Shown here: piece after piece, positions 53,880 to 63,990 of the stretch | How positions within the stretch are numbered: position 1 is the stretch's first letter | How the letters are laid out: every line of letters starts with the position of its first letter | Source of the DNA: Kaistella sp. | GTDB lineage: Bacteria; Bacteroidota; Bacteroidia; Flavobacteriales; Weeksellaceae | Direction: 5' to 3' | NCBI GenBank assembly: GCA_019459085.1 | Contig: JAIBEW010000005.1 | Location: forward strand, 51,156-115,155 | Length of the DNA: 64,000 bases | Made by a program: the position numbers and the translations under genes | The notes under the pieces: model-generated | Databases searched by the model: none | What the model saw: only the letters and a program-made list of their open reading frames with translations | What the model was told of the DNA's origin: nothing

Positions 53880-55916
53880 TTAGGAAACCTCGATCCCGTT
53901 TTCCACCTCTGATTCCGGCGTCATGAAGGTTAGCTTTCCATCAGGTTTTGTAGCCAGCAGAAGCATTCCCTGTGATTCGATGCCGCGGATTTTTCGTGGT
54001 GCCAAATTCAAAAGAATCATCACCTGTTTTCCGATGCATTCTTCGGGGGTGAAACTTTCTGCAATTCCGGAAACCACAGTTCTCACATCAACACCTGTAT
54101 CTACGGTAAATTTCAACAGTTTGTCGGCTTTTTCCACTTTTTCTGCGGTAAGGATGGTGGCGGTTCTTAAATCTATCTTTGTAAAATCATCAAACTGAAT
54201 TTCGTCTTTCATTGGGCTGGCTTTAAGGTTGGTTTTTTTGTTGGACTGCTTCGTGTTTTCGAGTTTCTGAATTTGAAATTCAATGGTTTCATCTTCGATT
54301 TTAGAAAACAGCAGCTCCGCCGGATTAATTTGATGTCCGGTTTTGATGAGTATTTTTTCGCTTTCGATCTCTTTCCAGTTCAGCTGAGAAATATTGAACA
54401 TTTTCAGTAATTTTTCTGAACTGAAAGGCATGAACGGCTCAGAAATCTGGGCAAGTCCTGCTGCGACCTGTGCCGCAATAAACAGCGAATTTGCAGCTTT
54501 TTCAGGGCTGTCTTTAATGGTTTTCCAGGGCTCTTCAATCTGAAGGAACTGGTTTCCGAAACGCGCAAGATTCATCATTGAAGTTAAAGCATTCCTAAAT
54601 TCAAAATGCTCCAGAAAGTTCTCGATTTCGTTTGCTGCTTTTTTAATTTCCAACAGTTCCGGAGCATTTTCATCTCCTTGTGGAACAATTCCGTCATAAT
54701 ATTTGTGGATGAGAACGGCAACTCTGTTGATGAAATTCCCGAAAATCCCAACGAGTTCTGAATTATTTTTAATCTGGAAATCTTTCCACGTAAAATTATT
54801 GTCTTTGGTTTCCGGCGCCGAGGCGAGTAAAGTGTAACGCAAAACATCCTGCTGTCCAGGAAATTCTTCCACATATTCGTGTGCCCAAACCGCCCAGTTG
54901 CGGGAGGTGGAAATTTTATCGTTTTCTAAATTTAAAAATTCAAAAGCGGGCACATTGGTTGGCATAATATAGTCGCCATGTGCTTTCATCATCGCCGGAA
55001 AAATAATGCAGTGGAATACGATATTGTCTTTCCCGATAAAATGAATCAGGTCCGAATTTTCATTCTGCCAGTAATCTTTCCAGTTTTTCCCATTTTTTTC
55101 TGCCCATTCCTGCGTGAACGAAATATAGCCAATCGGCGCATCAAACCAAACGTATAATACTTTTCCGTCGGCATCGGGGAGCGGAACCGGAACTCCCCAG
55201 TTCAGATCGCGGGTCATGGCTCTGGGTTTTAAACCATCATTGAGCCACGATTTTACCTGTCCGTAAACATTGGGTTTCCAGTCGTCTTTATGGCCTTCAA
55301 TAATCCATTCATTCAGAAAATCTTCGTAATCGTTCAAAGGAAGATACCAGTTTTTAGTTTCCTTCAACACCGGAACATTTCCGCTAAGCATGGATTTTGG
55401 GTTTAGAAGTTCTGAAGGCGAAAGGGTAGAACCGCATTTTTCGCATTGATCTCCGTAAGCACCGTCGTTGCCGCATTTGGGGCAGGTTCCGACAATATAA
55501 CGGTCTGCAAGGAATTCTCCGGCCTGCTCGTCAAAATACTGTTCAGAAACTTCTTCTGTAAATTTGCCTTTATTATATAGCGTTTTGAAAAAATCCTGGC
55601 TTACTTCATGATGCTTTTTTGAAGTGGTTCTGGAATATTCGTCGAAAGAAATGCCCAAATCTGCAAAAGATTTTTTGATGACTTCATCATACTTATCTAC
55701 GATATTCTGGGGAGTTACGCCTTCTTTTTTTGCACGGATCGTGATTGGTATTCCATGTTCATCGGAGCCACAGATAAATGCGACATCTTTGCCCGATCTC
55801 CGCTGAAACCTCGCATACACATCCGCCGGAATATAAACTCCCGCCAAATGACCGATATGAACCGGACCGTTTGCATATGGCAAAGCGGCAGTAATCATCT
55901 TTCTTTCTGACCTCAT
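53880..55916 (-). CDS. metG: Methionyl-tRNA synthetase
   Basis: It charges tRNA-Met. The 678 residues include HIGH at 20-23, a zinc knuckle with [19 protein letters not shown] near 142-160, the KMSKS-equivalent KISTSR near 335 and a C-terminal tRNA-binding OB domain (from about 570, [20 protein letters not shown]). Full length; monocistronic with its own promoter and terminator. Confidence 0.97.
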   Translation of the reverse strand: MRSERKMITAALPYANGPVHIGHLAGVYIPADVYARFQRRSGKDVAFICGSDEHGIPITIRAKKEGVTPQNIVDKYDEVIKKSFADLGISFDEYSRTTSKKHHEVSQDFFKTLYNKGKFTEEVSEQYFDEQAGEFLADRYIVGTCPKCGNDGAYGDQCEKCGSTLSPSELLNPKSMLSGNVPVLKETKNWYLPLNDYEDFLNEWIIEGHKDDWKPNVYGQVKSWLNDGLKPRAMTRDLNWGVPVPLPDADGKVLYVWFDAPIGYISFTQEWAEKNGKNWKDYWQNENSDLIHFIGKDNIVFHCIIFPAMMKAHGDYIMPTNVPAFEFLNLENDKISTSRNWAVWAHEYVEEFPGQQDVLRYTLLASAPETKDNNFTWKDFQIKNNSELVGIFGNFINRVAVLIHKYYDGIVPQGDENAPELLEIKKAANEIENFLEHFEFRNALTSMMNLARFGNQFLQIEEPWKTIKDSPEKAANSLFIAAQVAAGLAQISEPFMPFSSEKLLKMFNISQLNWKEIESEKILIKTGHQINPAELLFSKIEDETIEFQIQKLENTKQSNKKTNLKASPMKDEIQFDDFTKIDLRTATILTAEKVEKADKLLKFTVDTGVDVRTVVSGIAESFTPEECIGKQVMILLNLAPRKIRGIESQGMLLLATKPDGKLTFMTPESEVENGIEVS

Positions 55917-55932
55917 TTTTTCTAAATTTATG

Positions 55933-55940
55933 CAAAGATA
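55933..55940 (-). promoter_or_regulatory. -7 element of metG (TATCTTTG)
   Basis: Minus-strand match 16 nt before the metG ATG. Confidence 0.5.
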
Positions 55941-56099
55941 AGGGTTATGAAACTGAATAAAAAATTTGGCTGTATTTTAGCATTCACAACAACTGACGGA
56001 TGAATAAAAATTTTTACTAATGGAAGATTAAAGAAAATTGTCTTAGTTTTAAAAAATAGAAAACAGTTTCTATAAAAACATCTTCAAAAATCAAAAAAC

Positions 56100-56612
56100 A
56101 TGAAAAAACTGACTTTATTTATAATTTTAATATTGATGCTCCATTCTTCGGTTATAATTTCGGCGCAAAAGCAACAGGATGATCGTAAAAACGTCAGCAA
56201 GGTTCTTGACGACTTGAACATCTTTGCGGCGAAAGCTGATTTTACTAACTATTTTGATCTGTATGCCGACGAGTCTGTCTTTATTGGGACCGACGCCACT
56301 GAAATCTGGAATAAAAGCGAATTCATGGCCTACGCAAAGCCTCATTTCGACAAAGGAAAAGCCTGGAATTTTACGTCCTTAAAAAGAAATATTACCTTCA
56401 GCAAAGACGGCCATTACGCGTGGTTCGATGAAACTCTGGATACACAGATGAAGATCTGCCGTGGTTCCGGAGTCCTTGAAAAGATTGGAGGAAAATGGAA
56501 AATAAAACAGTATGTACTGTCCATGACCGTACCGAATGATATTTCAAATGAGGTCATCAAAATAAAAGCGCCGGTTGAAGATATTCTGATTCAACAAATG
56601 AAGAAAAAATAA
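56100..56612 (+). CDS. Exported NTF2/SnoaL-like protein
   Basis: A 170-residue protein with a signal peptide (MKKLTLFIILILMLHSSVIISA) and a cone-shaped NTF2-like domain: DFTNYFDLYADESVFIGTDA, then KSEFMAYAKPHF, WFDETLDTQM, and the final strand KWKIKQYVLSMTVPND. Substrate or role unknown. No promoter box was recognised with confidence. Confidence 0.8.
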   Translation: MKKLTLFIILILMLHSSVIISAQKQQDDRKNVSKVLDDLNIFAAKADFTNYFDLYADESVFIGTDATEIWNKSEFMAYAKPHFDKGKAWNFTSLKRNITFSKDGHYAWFDETLDTQMKICRGSGVLEKIGGKWKIKQYVLSMTVPNDISNEVIKIKAPVEDILIQQMKKK

Positions 56613-56678
56613 GGATTCTTCACTTCTCAGATTGCCCTTTTCTTACCGCACATCAACGTTCGGCTGACCGTTTTAAGT

Positions 56679-56686
56679 TAAATTTG
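56679..56686 (+). promoter_or_regulatory. -7 element of the pirin gene (TAAATTTG)
   Basis: Exact match 26 nt before the ATG at 56713. Confidence 0.5.
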
Positions 56687-56712
56687 CAGTATTAATACTT
56701 TAAATTATTAAG

Positions 56713-57426
56713 ATGAAAACAGTTTATCACAAAGCAGATACAAGAGGTTTTGCGGACCACGGTTGGCTTAAATCTTACCACACCTTCAGTTTTGCCAATT
56801 ACCACAATCCTGAAACGATGAATTTCGGGGTTTTAAGAGTTCTGAATGATGATCAGGTGGCTTCGGGAATGGGCTTTGGAACGCATCCGCACCGCGATAT
56901 GGAAATTATTTCAATTCCACTCGAAGGCGATCTTGAGCATAAAGATTCCATGGGAACTTCATCGGTGATCAGGAAAGGGGAAATTCAGGTGATGAGTGCC
57001 GGAACCGGAGTCCAACACAGCGAATACAACCGGAATAAAGACGAACTCGTAAAATTTTTGCAGATTTGGGTCATTCCGAATAAAATGAATGTTACGCCGC
57101 GCTACGACCAGATCAGCATCAAAGAGAACCGAAAAATCAATGATTTTCAGCAGATTCTGTCTCCGGATCGGGATGACGAAGGCGTCTGGATTCATCAGGA
57201 TGCCTGGTTTAACCTTGCTGATTTCGAAAAAGGCAATAAAAAAGAATATAAAATGCACAAACCCGGAAACGGAGTTTATGTATTTGTGTTGAAAGGTTCG
57301 GCGAAAATAGGAGATCAGATTCTGGGAAACAGAGACGGTTTCGGCATCTGGGAAACAGATTCTTTCACGCTGGAAGCCCTGGAAAATTCAGAAATTCTGC
57401 TGATGGAAGTTCCGATGGAAATTTAA
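56713..57426 (+). CDS. Pirin-family protein (quercetinase-like bicupin)
   Basis: The 237-residue protein has the pirin N-terminal cupin with TFSFANYHNPETMNFGVLR, the metal-binding FGTHPHRDMEIISIPLEG and QVMSAGTGVQHSEYN. The His/Glu metal ligands in these strands are kept, so quercetin-2,3-dioxygenase-like or regulatory activity is possible. Followed at 36 bp by the FMN reductase gene, probably in the same operon. Confidence 0.93.
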   Translation: MKTVYHKADTRGFADHGWLKSYHTFSFANYHNPETMNFGVLRVLNDDQVASGMGFGTHPHRDMEIISIPLEGDLEHKDSMGTSSVIRKGEIQVMSAGTGVQHSEYNRNKDELVKFLQIWVIPNKMNVTPRYDQISIKENRKINDFQQILSPDRDDEGVWIHQDAWFNLADFEKGNKKEYKMHKPGNGVYVFVLKGSAKIGDQILGNRDGFGIWETDSFTLEALENSEILLMEVPMEI

Positions 57427-57462
57427 TAGTGTATATTTACTTTTTAACTGAAAATTTAATTT

Positions 57463-57999
57463 ATGAAAATATTGGCCTTTGCGGGAAGCAATTCCGAAGT
57501 CTCCATCAACAAAAAACTGGTCACATTTGCAGCTTCCTTTTTCCCAAATGATGAAGTTGAAATTCTGGATCTGAATGATTATGAAATGCCTTTTTACAAG
57601 CATGAACGCGAACAGCAAACCGGAATTCCGGAACTTGCGAAGGATTTTGCAAAAAAAATAGATGGTGCAGATTTAATCTTGATGTCTTTGGCGGAACATA
57701 ATTCAGCATATTCAGCTGCTTTTAAAAATGTTTTCGACTGGGTTTCCAGAATAAAGGACCGCAAACATTTCGGCGAAAAACCTATGTTTCTGATGGCGAC
57801 GGCACCCGGAAACGGCGGTGGAAAAAATGTCATTGAAGTCTTTTTGAAAAGAGCACCATTCAGTGGAGCAAATGTCGTGGAGTCCTTTTCCTTACCGAAT
57901 TTCAGAGACAGATTTGAAGAAGGAAAAGGAATTACCGATCAAGAAAAACTGGACGAACTGAAATCTAAAGTTGAAACCGTAAAACAGTTTTTTCAATAA
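57463..57999 (+). CDS. NADPH-dependent FMN reductase-type flavoprotein
   Basis: A 178-residue flavodoxin-fold protein: phosphate-binding LAFAGSNSEVSINKKLV, the second loop LMSLAEHNSAYSAAFKNVFDWVSR and a C-terminal ATAPGNGGGKNVIEV. It matches the WrbA/YieF-like NAD(P)H-dependent FMN reductase superfamily. Its physiological acceptor is unknown. Terminator follows. Confidence 0.9.
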   Translation: MKILAFAGSNSEVSINKKLVTFAASFFPNDEVEILDLNDYEMPFYKHEREQQTGIPELAKDFAKKIDGADLILMSLAEHNSAYSAAFKNVFDWVSRIKDRKHFGEKPMFLMATAPGNGGGKNVIEVFLKRAPFSGANVVESFSLPNFRDRFEEGKGITDQEKLDELKSKVETVKQFFQ

Positions 58000-58016
58000 A
58001 CTAAGCAGATCAAAAC

Positions 58017-58046
58017 AAAAGAAGCGGGAATTTTCCCGCTTCTTTT
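58017..58046. terminator. Terminator after the FMN reductase gene
   Basis: A perfect 14-bp stem (AAAAGAAGCGGGAA and complement) with a 2-nt loop and terminal T-run; usable on both strands. Confidence 0.88.
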
Positions 58047-58062
58047 AACAGGTATTAACCCA

Positions 58063-58971
58063 CTATTTTTTAATCATCGTAAGCGCTTTGGCTCCTAATT
58101 TAAAAATAGGAATGGCAAGAAGCCCACCGATAATTCCTGCCAATGCTTCCCTTAAAATGGAATGGAGGATCGGAAGGAAATGATGATGAAGCCACTCAAT
58201 ATTATGCACGAAAATACCACCGGCAACCAGAATTAAGGCTATGGTACCAACTACGGCAAGTCCCTTAATCACCCAAGGCAACGCGTTTACCAGAAAGGTA
58301 CCCACGGCAACCAGAAACCCGCTTTCTTTTCCTGATTTCTTGATGAGTTTATAACCGGCATCGTCCATTCGTACAATTAATGCTACAATTCCGTAAACTC
58401 CTACCGTAGCAATAATTGCTACAATTGAAACAGTAACAATTTCCACCAGCAAAGGATTGAATTGAGATTTTAGTGCTTCATAACCCACTTTCGCGGAAGC
58501 CAGTGCAATGATTACAATTTCCAGAGATAAAATGAAATCAGTGGTAACCGCCGATTTAATTTTAGATTTTTCCAATTCTATGCCATTTGCAGAAGTCTGT
58601 TCTGCTTCTTCAATAACTTCATGCCCCTTTTTGTCGCGGTGAAACAAAAACTCAATAATTTTTTCTACCCCCTCATACGCCAGGTAAAATCCCCCGAATA
58701 TCAGGATGATATTTATGGCGGGTTCATAGAGCCACTGAAGTAAAAAAACAGCAGGTACGATAATGAGTTTGTTAATGAAAGAGCCTTTCATTATTTTCAT
58801 TAAAACAGGAATCTCGCGCGACTCTAAAAAGCCTGTCGCCTTTTCTGCATTAACAGCCAGGTCGTCACCCAAAATCCCTGCTGTTTTTTGGGTAGCCAAT
58901 TTTGCTGTTACCGCAACATCATCCATAAGTGCTGCAATATCATCAAGAATTGCAAAAAAACCTGAAGCCAT
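58063..58971 (-). CDS. DUF808 (YedI-type) membrane protein
   Basis: The 302-residue protein begins MASGFFAILDDIAALMDDVA, the DUF808 start, and has KATGFLESREIPVLMKIMKG, then about six hydrophobic segments. Function unknown. It is monocistronic and convergent with the FMN reductase gene across the terminator. Confidence 0.88.
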   Translation of the reverse strand: MASGFFAILDDIAALMDDVAVTAKLATQKTAGILGDDLAVNAEKATGFLESREIPVLMKIMKGSFINKLIIVPAVFLLQWLYEPAINIILIFGGFYLAYEGVEKIIEFLFHRDKKGHEVIEEAEQTSANGIELEKSKIKSAVTTDFILSLEIVIIALASAKVGYEALKSQFNPLLVEIVTVSIVAIIATVGVYGIVALIVRMDDAGYKLIKKSGKESGFLVAVGTFLVNALPWVIKGLAVVGTIALILVAGGIFVHNIEWLHHHFLPILHSILREALAGIIGGLLAIPIFKLGAKALTMIKK

Positions 58972-58991
58972 ATTTTAAATTTTTTGAAGCA

Positions 58992-58999
58992 CAAAAATA
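58992..58999 (-). promoter_or_regulatory. -7 element of the DUF808 gene (TATTTTTG)
   Basis: Minus-strand match 20 nt before the ATG at 58971. Confidence 0.5.
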
Positions 59000-59094
59000 G
59001 GGATTTATAACGGTAAAATGCCTTAGAAATTTACCTTCAGATAACAACTTTGAAATTTTCTTCCTCTAAATTTTAGAATCAGGTCAAAAAATCT

Positions 59095-59102
59095 TATTTT
59101 TG
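59095..59102 (+). promoter_or_regulatory. -7 element of the purM leader (TATTTTTG)
   Basis: Exact match, 165 nt before the purM ATG, far enough to produce a leader containing the ORF at 59123 and the hairpin at 59203. Confidence 0.55.
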
Positions 59103-59122
59103 CAATACAAAATTTTTAAAAA

Positions 59123-59197
59123 TTGAAACCGCAAAGAGTACATTCCTTAAAAGAGAAATTCCAAAATATTGGAGGTGTAATCTTCGCCACGAAATAA
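59123..59197 (+). other. Candidate 24-codon leader ORF upstream of purM
   Basis: A TTG-started ORF (24 residues, beginning LKPQRVHSLKEKF and ending VIFATK) follows a good -7 box and ends 5 bp before a strong hairpin. It lies in the 296-bp gap before purM. A leader peptide controlling an attenuator, or a small RNA with coding capacity, are both possible. No known family was recognised; the coding call is speculative. Confidence 0.35.
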
Positions 59198-59202
59198 TAA
59201 TG

Positions 59203-59234
59203 AGCCGACGTCTGAATGACTGTCGGCTTTTTAT
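59203..59234 (+). terminator. Terminator in the purM leader (possible attenuator)
   Basis: Stem AGCCGAC / GTCGGCT with a 12-nt loop, then T-run. It lies 33 bp before the purM ATG, downstream of a -7 box and a short ORF, so it could end a small transcript or attenuate purM expression. Confidence 0.75.
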
Positions 59235-59267
59235 TTAGCGGTTTCTAAATCAAAGTAAATACTGAAA

Positions 59268-60257
59268 ATGAGCAATACGTACAAATCAGCCGGAGTAGAC
59301 AAAGAAGAAGGCTACAAAACCGTCGACAAAATAAAAGCTGCCGTAGCAGAAACGCATAACAAAAATGTACTGAACAGTCTCGGAAGTTTTGGGGCTTTTT
59401 ATGAAATCGCAGGTTATAAAAATCCTGTGCTTGTAAGCGGAACCGATGGAGTGGGAACCAAGCTGAAAGTCGCTTTGGATTCAAAAAAATACGATTCAAT
59501 AGGAATCGACTGTTTCGCGATGTGCGCAAACGATATTCTCTGTCACGGAGCTAAACCATTATTTTTCCTCGATTATCTGGCTTGCGGAAAACTCGATTCC
59601 GAAATTGCTGCTGAAATCGTAATGGGAATGGTGAAAGCCTGTAAAGACAACAACTGTGCGCTCATCGGTGGTGAAACCGCTGAAATGCCGGGAATGTACA
59701 ATCCTGGAGATTATGATGTGGCAGGATTCTGTGTCGGAATTGTTGAAAAAGATCAAATAATTGACGGCTCCGGTATCAAAGCCGGCCATAAAATAATCGC
59801 GCTGCCGAGTTCCGGCTTCCATAGCAACGGATTTTCGCTCGTGCGTAAAGTTTTCCCTGATTTTAATGAAGAATTTGAAGGGAAACCGCTGTATGATACA
59901 CTGTTGATTCCTACAAGACTGTATTATCAGCCGATTCATAAACTCCTGGAAGAAGTGAGTGTTTCTGGTATCGCCCATATTACCGGCGGTGGACTCATCG
60001 AAAATGTTCCGCGCGTGATTCCTGAAGGTTTATGCGCAAAAATCGACGCTTCAAAAATTAAAATTCCAAGCATCATGCTCGAACTGGAGAAACGCGGAAA
60101 TATTGACAGAATGGAAATGTTCGGAACCTTTAATATGGGGGTCGGAATGGTGATCGTGATTGACGCAAATCATGCAGATAAAGTTCTCGGTCTGCTCGAT
60201 GATGCTTATGAAATCGGCCAAGTGGTTGAAGGTCCGGAAAAAATTGATTTGAACTAA
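59268..60257 (+). CDS. purM: Phosphoribosylformylglycinamidine cyclo-ligase (AIR synthetase)
   Basis: Fifth step of purine synthesis. The 329 residues show the PurM pattern LVSGTDGVGTKLKVAL, IDCFAMCANDILCHGAKPLFFLDY, CALIGGETAEMPGMY and HITGGGLIENVPRVIP. First gene of a pur cluster (purM, purN, purH, purD). Confidence 0.96.
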   Translation: MSNTYKSAGVDKEEGYKTVDKIKAAVAETHNKNVLNSLGSFGAFYEIAGYKNPVLVSGTDGVGTKLKVALDSKKYDSIGIDCFAMCANDILCHGAKPLFFLDYLACGKLDSEIAAEIVMGMVKACKDNNCALIGGETAEMPGMYNPGDYDVAGFCVGIVEKDQIIDGSGIKAGHKIIALPSSGFHSNGFSLVRKVFPDFNEEFEGKPLYDTLLIPTRLYYQPIHKLLEEVSVSGIAHITGGGLIENVPRVIPEGLCAKIDASKIKIPSIMLELEKRGNIDRMEMFGTFNMGVGMVIVIDANHADKVLGLLDDAYEIGQVVEGPEKIDLN

Positions 60258-60317
60258 AACAATTGATGGAATATTGAACTTATCATCTGATCATCCCATT
60301 ATCTCATTGTTATTGAT

Positions 60318-60884
60318 ATGAAAAATATTGTTGTTTTAGTTTCGGGTGGCGGCACGAATCTCCAGAGAATTATCGACTGCGTTGAAAGCGGGGAAATTCC
60401 GAACGCCAAAATTTCGTTGGTCGTTGCTGACCGTGATTGCTTCGGTTTGCAGCGTGCAGAAAATAGCGGAATTAAGAATGTACTGATCAAAAGGGGGAAA
60501 GATTTTTCTGAAAATCTGTCAAAAGTGCTTCCGGAAGACACCGACTTGATTGTTCTCGCAGGATTTTTATCGATTTTAAACCAGGAATTCTGCGAAAATT
60601 TCAGCGGAAAAATCATCAACATCCATCCCGCACTTTTACCGAAATTCGGTGGAAAAGGAATGTGGGGACATCATGTTCACGATGCGGTCTTGAAAGCCGC
60701 AGAAAAACAAAGCGGTGCCACTGTTCATTTTGTAACGTCCGGAATTGATGAAGGCGAAATCATCCTTCAGAAATCCTTTGGTATTTCAGACGATGAAACG
60801 CCAGAAAGTTTAGCCGGAAAAATTCACGATATTGAATATGAAATTTTCCCGGAAGCCATCAATCTGGTATTGAATAGCAAGTAA
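60318..60884 (+). CDS. purN: Phosphoribosylglycinamide formyltransferase
   Basis: Third step of purine synthesis, formylating GAR with 10-formyltetrahydrofolate. The 188 residues include VSGGGTNLQRIIDC at the N-terminus and the catalytic Asn-His and following loop in INIHPALLPKFGGKGMWG, then SGATVHFVTSGIDEGEII with the catalytic Asp. It follows purM after 60 bp. Confidence 0.95.
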   Translation: MKNIVVLVSGGGTNLQRIIDCVESGEIPNAKISLVVADRDCFGLQRAENSGIKNVLIKRGKDFSENLSKVLPEDTDLIVLAGFLSILNQEFCENFSGKIINIHPALLPKFGGKGMWGHHVHDAVLKAAEKQSGATVHFVTSGIDEGEIILQKSFGISDDETPESLAGKIHDIEYEIFPEAINLVLNSK

Positions 60885-60940
60885 ATCTTTGGAATGCAGC
60901 TTAATACTTCTACAGATCAATTATAATAAGATTAAATAGG

Positions 60941-60958
60941 AACGGGCTTTAGCCCGTT
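60941..60958. repeat. Short hairpin AACGGGCT/AGCCCGTT between purN and purH
   Basis: An 8-bp stem with a 2-nt loop, not followed by a T-run long enough for a terminator. The phrase with a TTTA centre is one I recognise from recurrent intergenic palindromes of flavobacteria. Confidence 0.45.
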
Positions 60959-60982
60959 TAATAAAAGTAAAAGAAAGAAAAA

Positions 60983-62500
60983 ATGTCAAAGAAAAGAGCC
61001 TTAATCTCTGTCTCCGATAAATCCGGACTCATAGATTTTGCAAAATTTTTAGAAGAGAAAAATTACGAACTCGTTTCCACAGGTGGAACATTCAAACATT
61101 TGAAAGACGCCGGCTTAAACCCGATTCAGATCGATGAAGTCACCGATTTCCCGGAAATGCTCGACGGACGTGTGAAAACCCTTCACCCGAAGGTTCACGG
61201 CGGTTTGCTCGCGGTTCGTGACAGTGAAGAGCACATGAAAACCGTTCAGGAACACGGAATCGGACTGATCGATATGGTGATCGTGAATCTTTATCCGTTT
61301 TTCGAAAATGCAAATGCAGACATTTCTCTGGATGAAAAAGTGGAATTCATCGATATCGGCGGACCGTCTATGCTGCGTTCCGGTGCAAAAAACTTCAATT
61401 CCGTTACCGTGATCACTGATGTCGCCGACTATGCCAAAGTGCAGCAGGAAATAGAGGAAACCGGAAATACCACGGTTGAAACACGTAAAATACTGGCCGG
61501 AAAGGTTTTCAACCTGACTTCGGCTTACGACGGTGCGATTTCTAAAATGCTTCTGGATGAAGAATATCCGCAGTATTTAAATGCGTCTTACAAGAAAGTG
61601 TCAGATTTAAGATATGGCGAAAACCCGCATCAGTCGGCGTCCTATTATGTTTCGACCACCGATAACGGTGCGATGAAGGATTTTGAAATTCTGGGCGGAA
61701 AAGAACTTTCCTTTAACAATCTTCGCGACATGGATTTATGCTGGAAGGTCGTTAATGAATTTAAAGACGAAATGGCCTGCTGCGCGGTAAAACATTCAAC
61801 TCCCTGCGGTGTTGCTGTCGGAACTTCGGCATTGGAAACGTATAAAAAAACCTTCGATTGCGATCCTGTTTCCATTTTCGGAGGAATCATCGGTATGAAT
61901 TTCAAAGTGGATGCTGCTACGGCAGAAGAACTCAACAAAACTTTCCTTGAAATCGTGATGGCAACAGATTTCCATGAAGAAGCGCTCGAAATTTTAAGAA
62001 AAAAGAAAAATCTGCGCATCATCAAAATCAAGAATCCGGTTTCCGATCAACAGACCTGGGTAAAAATCGACGGCGGAATCCTTGTTCAGGGCAGCGACAA
62101 TCAGTTTTCGGAAAAAATAGAAACTGTAACTCAAAGTAAACCTTCGGCGGAGCAGAAAAAAGCACTGTTGTTTGCACAAAGAGTCGTGAAATATGTAAAA
62201 TCCAATGCGATTGTAGTGTCGAACGGCGTTCAGGCACTTGGAATTGGCGGCGGACAGGTAAACAGGATCTGGGCAACGCAACACGCGGTAGAAAGAGCAA
62301 AACAAAAATTCGTCGGCGATCTTGTTTTGGCATCCGATGCATTTTTCCCTTTCCGTGATGTGGTGGATTTCTGCGCGGCGGAAGGAATCAAAGCCATTAT
62401 TCAGCCAGGCGGAAGCGTGAAGGATAAAGACAGTATTGAAGCGGCAGATGAACACGGAATCCCGATGATGTTTACGGGAATGCGCCACTTTTTTCATTAA
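60983..62500 (+). CDS. purH: Bifunctional AICAR formyltransferase / IMP cyclohydrolase
   Basis: The last two steps to IMP. The 505 residues have the N-terminal MGS-like cyclohydrolase domain ([50 protein letters not shown]) and the C-terminal transformylase domain with [12 protein letters not shown] (catalytic Lys-His) and [28 protein letters not shown], ending in TGMRHFFH. Full length. Confidence 0.97.
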   Translation: MSKKRALISVSDKSGLIDFAKFLEEKNYELVSTGGTFKHLKDAGLNPIQIDEVTDFPEMLDGRVKTLHPKVHGGLLAVRDSEEHMKTVQEHGIGLIDMVIVNLYPFFENANADISLDEKVEFIDIGGPSMLRSGAKNFNSVTVITDVADYAKVQQEIEETGNTTVETRKILAGKVFNLTSAYDGAISKMLLDEEYPQYLNASYKKVSDLRYGENPHQSASYYVSTTDNGAMKDFEILGGKELSFNNLRDMDLCWKVVNEFKDEMACCAVKHSTPCGVAVGTSALETYKKTFDCDPVSIFGGIIGMNFKVDAATAEELNKTFLEIVMATDFHEEALEILRKKKNLRIIKIKNPVSDQQTWVKIDGGILVQGSDNQFSEKIETVTQSKPSAEQKKALLFAQRVVKYVKSNAIVVSNGVQALGIGGGQVNRIWATQHAVERAKQKFVGDLVLASDAFFPFRDVVDFCAAEGIKAIIQPGGSVKDKDSIEAADEHGIPMMFTGMRHFFH

Positions 62501-62584
62501 AAGGATATTTTTTAGTGCGTGAAAACTGGCGGTTTTGATGATTTTTTTTTAACTTTCATTAAGACGTTTTTCTTTCCCCTAAAA

Positions 62585-62615
62585 TTTGAAATACCCTTTC
62601 AAATTAGTAATTTTG
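62585..62615 (+). promoter_or_regulatory. Consensus Bacteroidetes promoter for purD
   Basis: TTTG at 62585-62588, a 19-bp spacer, TAATTTTG at 62608-62615: the best -33/-7 match in the window. It shows purD can be transcribed apart from purH despite adjacency. Confidence 0.75.
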
Positions 62616-62637
62616 TAAAATTCAAACAGTAATAAAA

Positions 62638-63876
62638 ATGAAAATATTAATCGTAGGAAACGGCGGTAGAGAATCTGCTCTCGCTTTAAAATTAAAGGAA
62701 GACAGCAGAATCACTAAAATGTATTTTGCGAAAGGCAATGCCACTACCGATAAACTGGGACAGAATGTATATGAAGACAGTGTTGAAGGTTTAACCAGTT
62801 TTGCCATCAAGGAAAGAATCGATCTTACGGTTGTAGGTCCGGAAGCACCTTTGGTTGACGGTATCGTAGACGAATTTAAAAAACACGGACTTAAAATTTT
62901 CGGTCCTGTAAAAAGAGCTGCTGAACTGGAAGGAAGCAAAGCTTTTTCCAAGAAATTCATGCAGACGAACGGCATTAAGACTGCAAAAGCAGTGGTTTTT
63001 GACGCGTATCAGGAAGCAATTGATTATGTAAGAACACAGAAATTTCCTTTGGTCATTAAAGCCAGCGGACTTGCAGGAGGAAAAGGAGTCGTGATTGCCG
63101 ATGATATAACAGATGCTGAATCCACCATTCATCAGTTTATGATCGAAAGAATTTATGGCGACGCCGGAATTCAGCTCGTGATTGAAGAATATTTGGATGG
63201 TTTCGAAACGTCGATTATCGCATTTTCAAACGGCTCCAAACTATTTCCGTGTATTCCGGTGAAAGATTATAAAAAAGTCGGTAACGGCGATGTAGGACCA
63301 AATACCGGCGGAATGGGCAGTGTAGCTCCAAGCCCGGAATTTACCGATGAAAATTACAGGGATTTTGAAGTCAATATTCTGGCGCCAACGCTTGCTGGTC
63401 TTCATTCCGCAAATATCCATTTTAAAGGTTTCATCTTTTTCGGATTGATGGTAACCAAAGACGGAACTTACCTTTTGGAATACAACATGAGAATGGGAGA
63501 TCCTGAAACTCAGGTTTTATTGCCTTTGCTGGAAAATAATTTATTTGATGTGATCATGGACTGTCTCGACGGAAAAGACATCCAATTGAAATTCAAAAAT
63601 AAAAAAGCAGTGTGTCTGGTAATGTGTTCAGGCGGTTACCCGCGAAAGATCGAAACTGGTTTCGAAATCAGAAATATCGATAAAATTACTGAAAGCCAGA
63701 TTCTTTTTTCAGGCGCAAAAAATTCAGGAAACAAAGTCCTTACTTCAGGCGGCAGAGTCCTGAGTTTGGTGGCGACAGGAGACTCTTATGAAGAGGCCCG
63801 CAAAAAAGTGTATGCAGATGCGAAACTCATCCATTTCGATTACGAGTTTTACAGAGACGATATCGGAAAATTCTAA
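62638..63876 (+). CDS. purD: Phosphoribosylamine--glycine ligase
   Basis: Second step of purine synthesis, an ATP-grasp enzyme. The 412 residues have the N-terminal KILIVGNGGRESALALKL, VGPEAPLVDGIVDEF, the ATP-grasp core (FPLVIKASGLAGGKGVVIA, YNMRMGDPETQVLLPLLEN) and the C-terminal domain with CSGGYPR. Full length; it has its own promoter. Confidence 0.97.
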   Translation: MKILIVGNGGRESALALKLKEDSRITKMYFAKGNATTDKLGQNVYEDSVEGLTSFAIKERIDLTVVGPEAPLVDGIVDEFKKHGLKIFGPVKRAAELEGSKAFSKKFMQTNGIKTAKAVVFDAYQEAIDYVRTQKFPLVIKASGLAGGKGVVIADDITDAESTIHQFMIERIYGDAGIQLVIEEYLDGFETSIIAFSNGSKLFPCIPVKDYKKVGNGDVGPNTGGMGSVAPSPEFTDENYRDFEVNILAPTLAGLHSANIHFKGFIFFGLMVTKDGTYLLEYNMRMGDPETQVLLPLLENNLFDVIMDCLDGKDIQLKFKNKKAVCLVMCSGGYPRKIETGFEIRNIDKITESQILFSGAKNSGNKVLTSGGRVLSLVATGDSYEEARKKVYADAKLIHFDYEFYRDDIGKF

Positions 63877-63882
63877 GTTTAA

Positions 63883-63908
63883 GGGCGTGAGTTTTCACGT
63901 CTTTTTTA
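63883..63908 (+). terminator. Terminator after purD
   Basis: Stem GGCGTGA / TCACGTC (one G-U pair), 4-nt loop, then T-run. Confidence 0.72.
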
Positions 63909-63915
63909 TTGTACG

Positions 63916-63990
63916 GAATTTTAGGAGCTATTTCCCGCTTTTCGTTCCAATCTTTTTTTGTAGGAGCGGGGGGGGCGAGCGCCCGCCGAC
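63916..63990. repeat. Probable flavobacterial intergenic repeat, cut by the window end
   Basis: The phrase AGGAGCTATTTCCCGCTTTT followed by CAATCTTTTTTT is one I know as a recurrent intergenic sequence in Chryseobacterium/Flavobacterium genomes. CCCGCT (63934-63939) can pair with AGCGGG (63965-63970). The last 40 bases have an 8-G run and GC content unlike the rest of the window. Confidence 0.45.
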
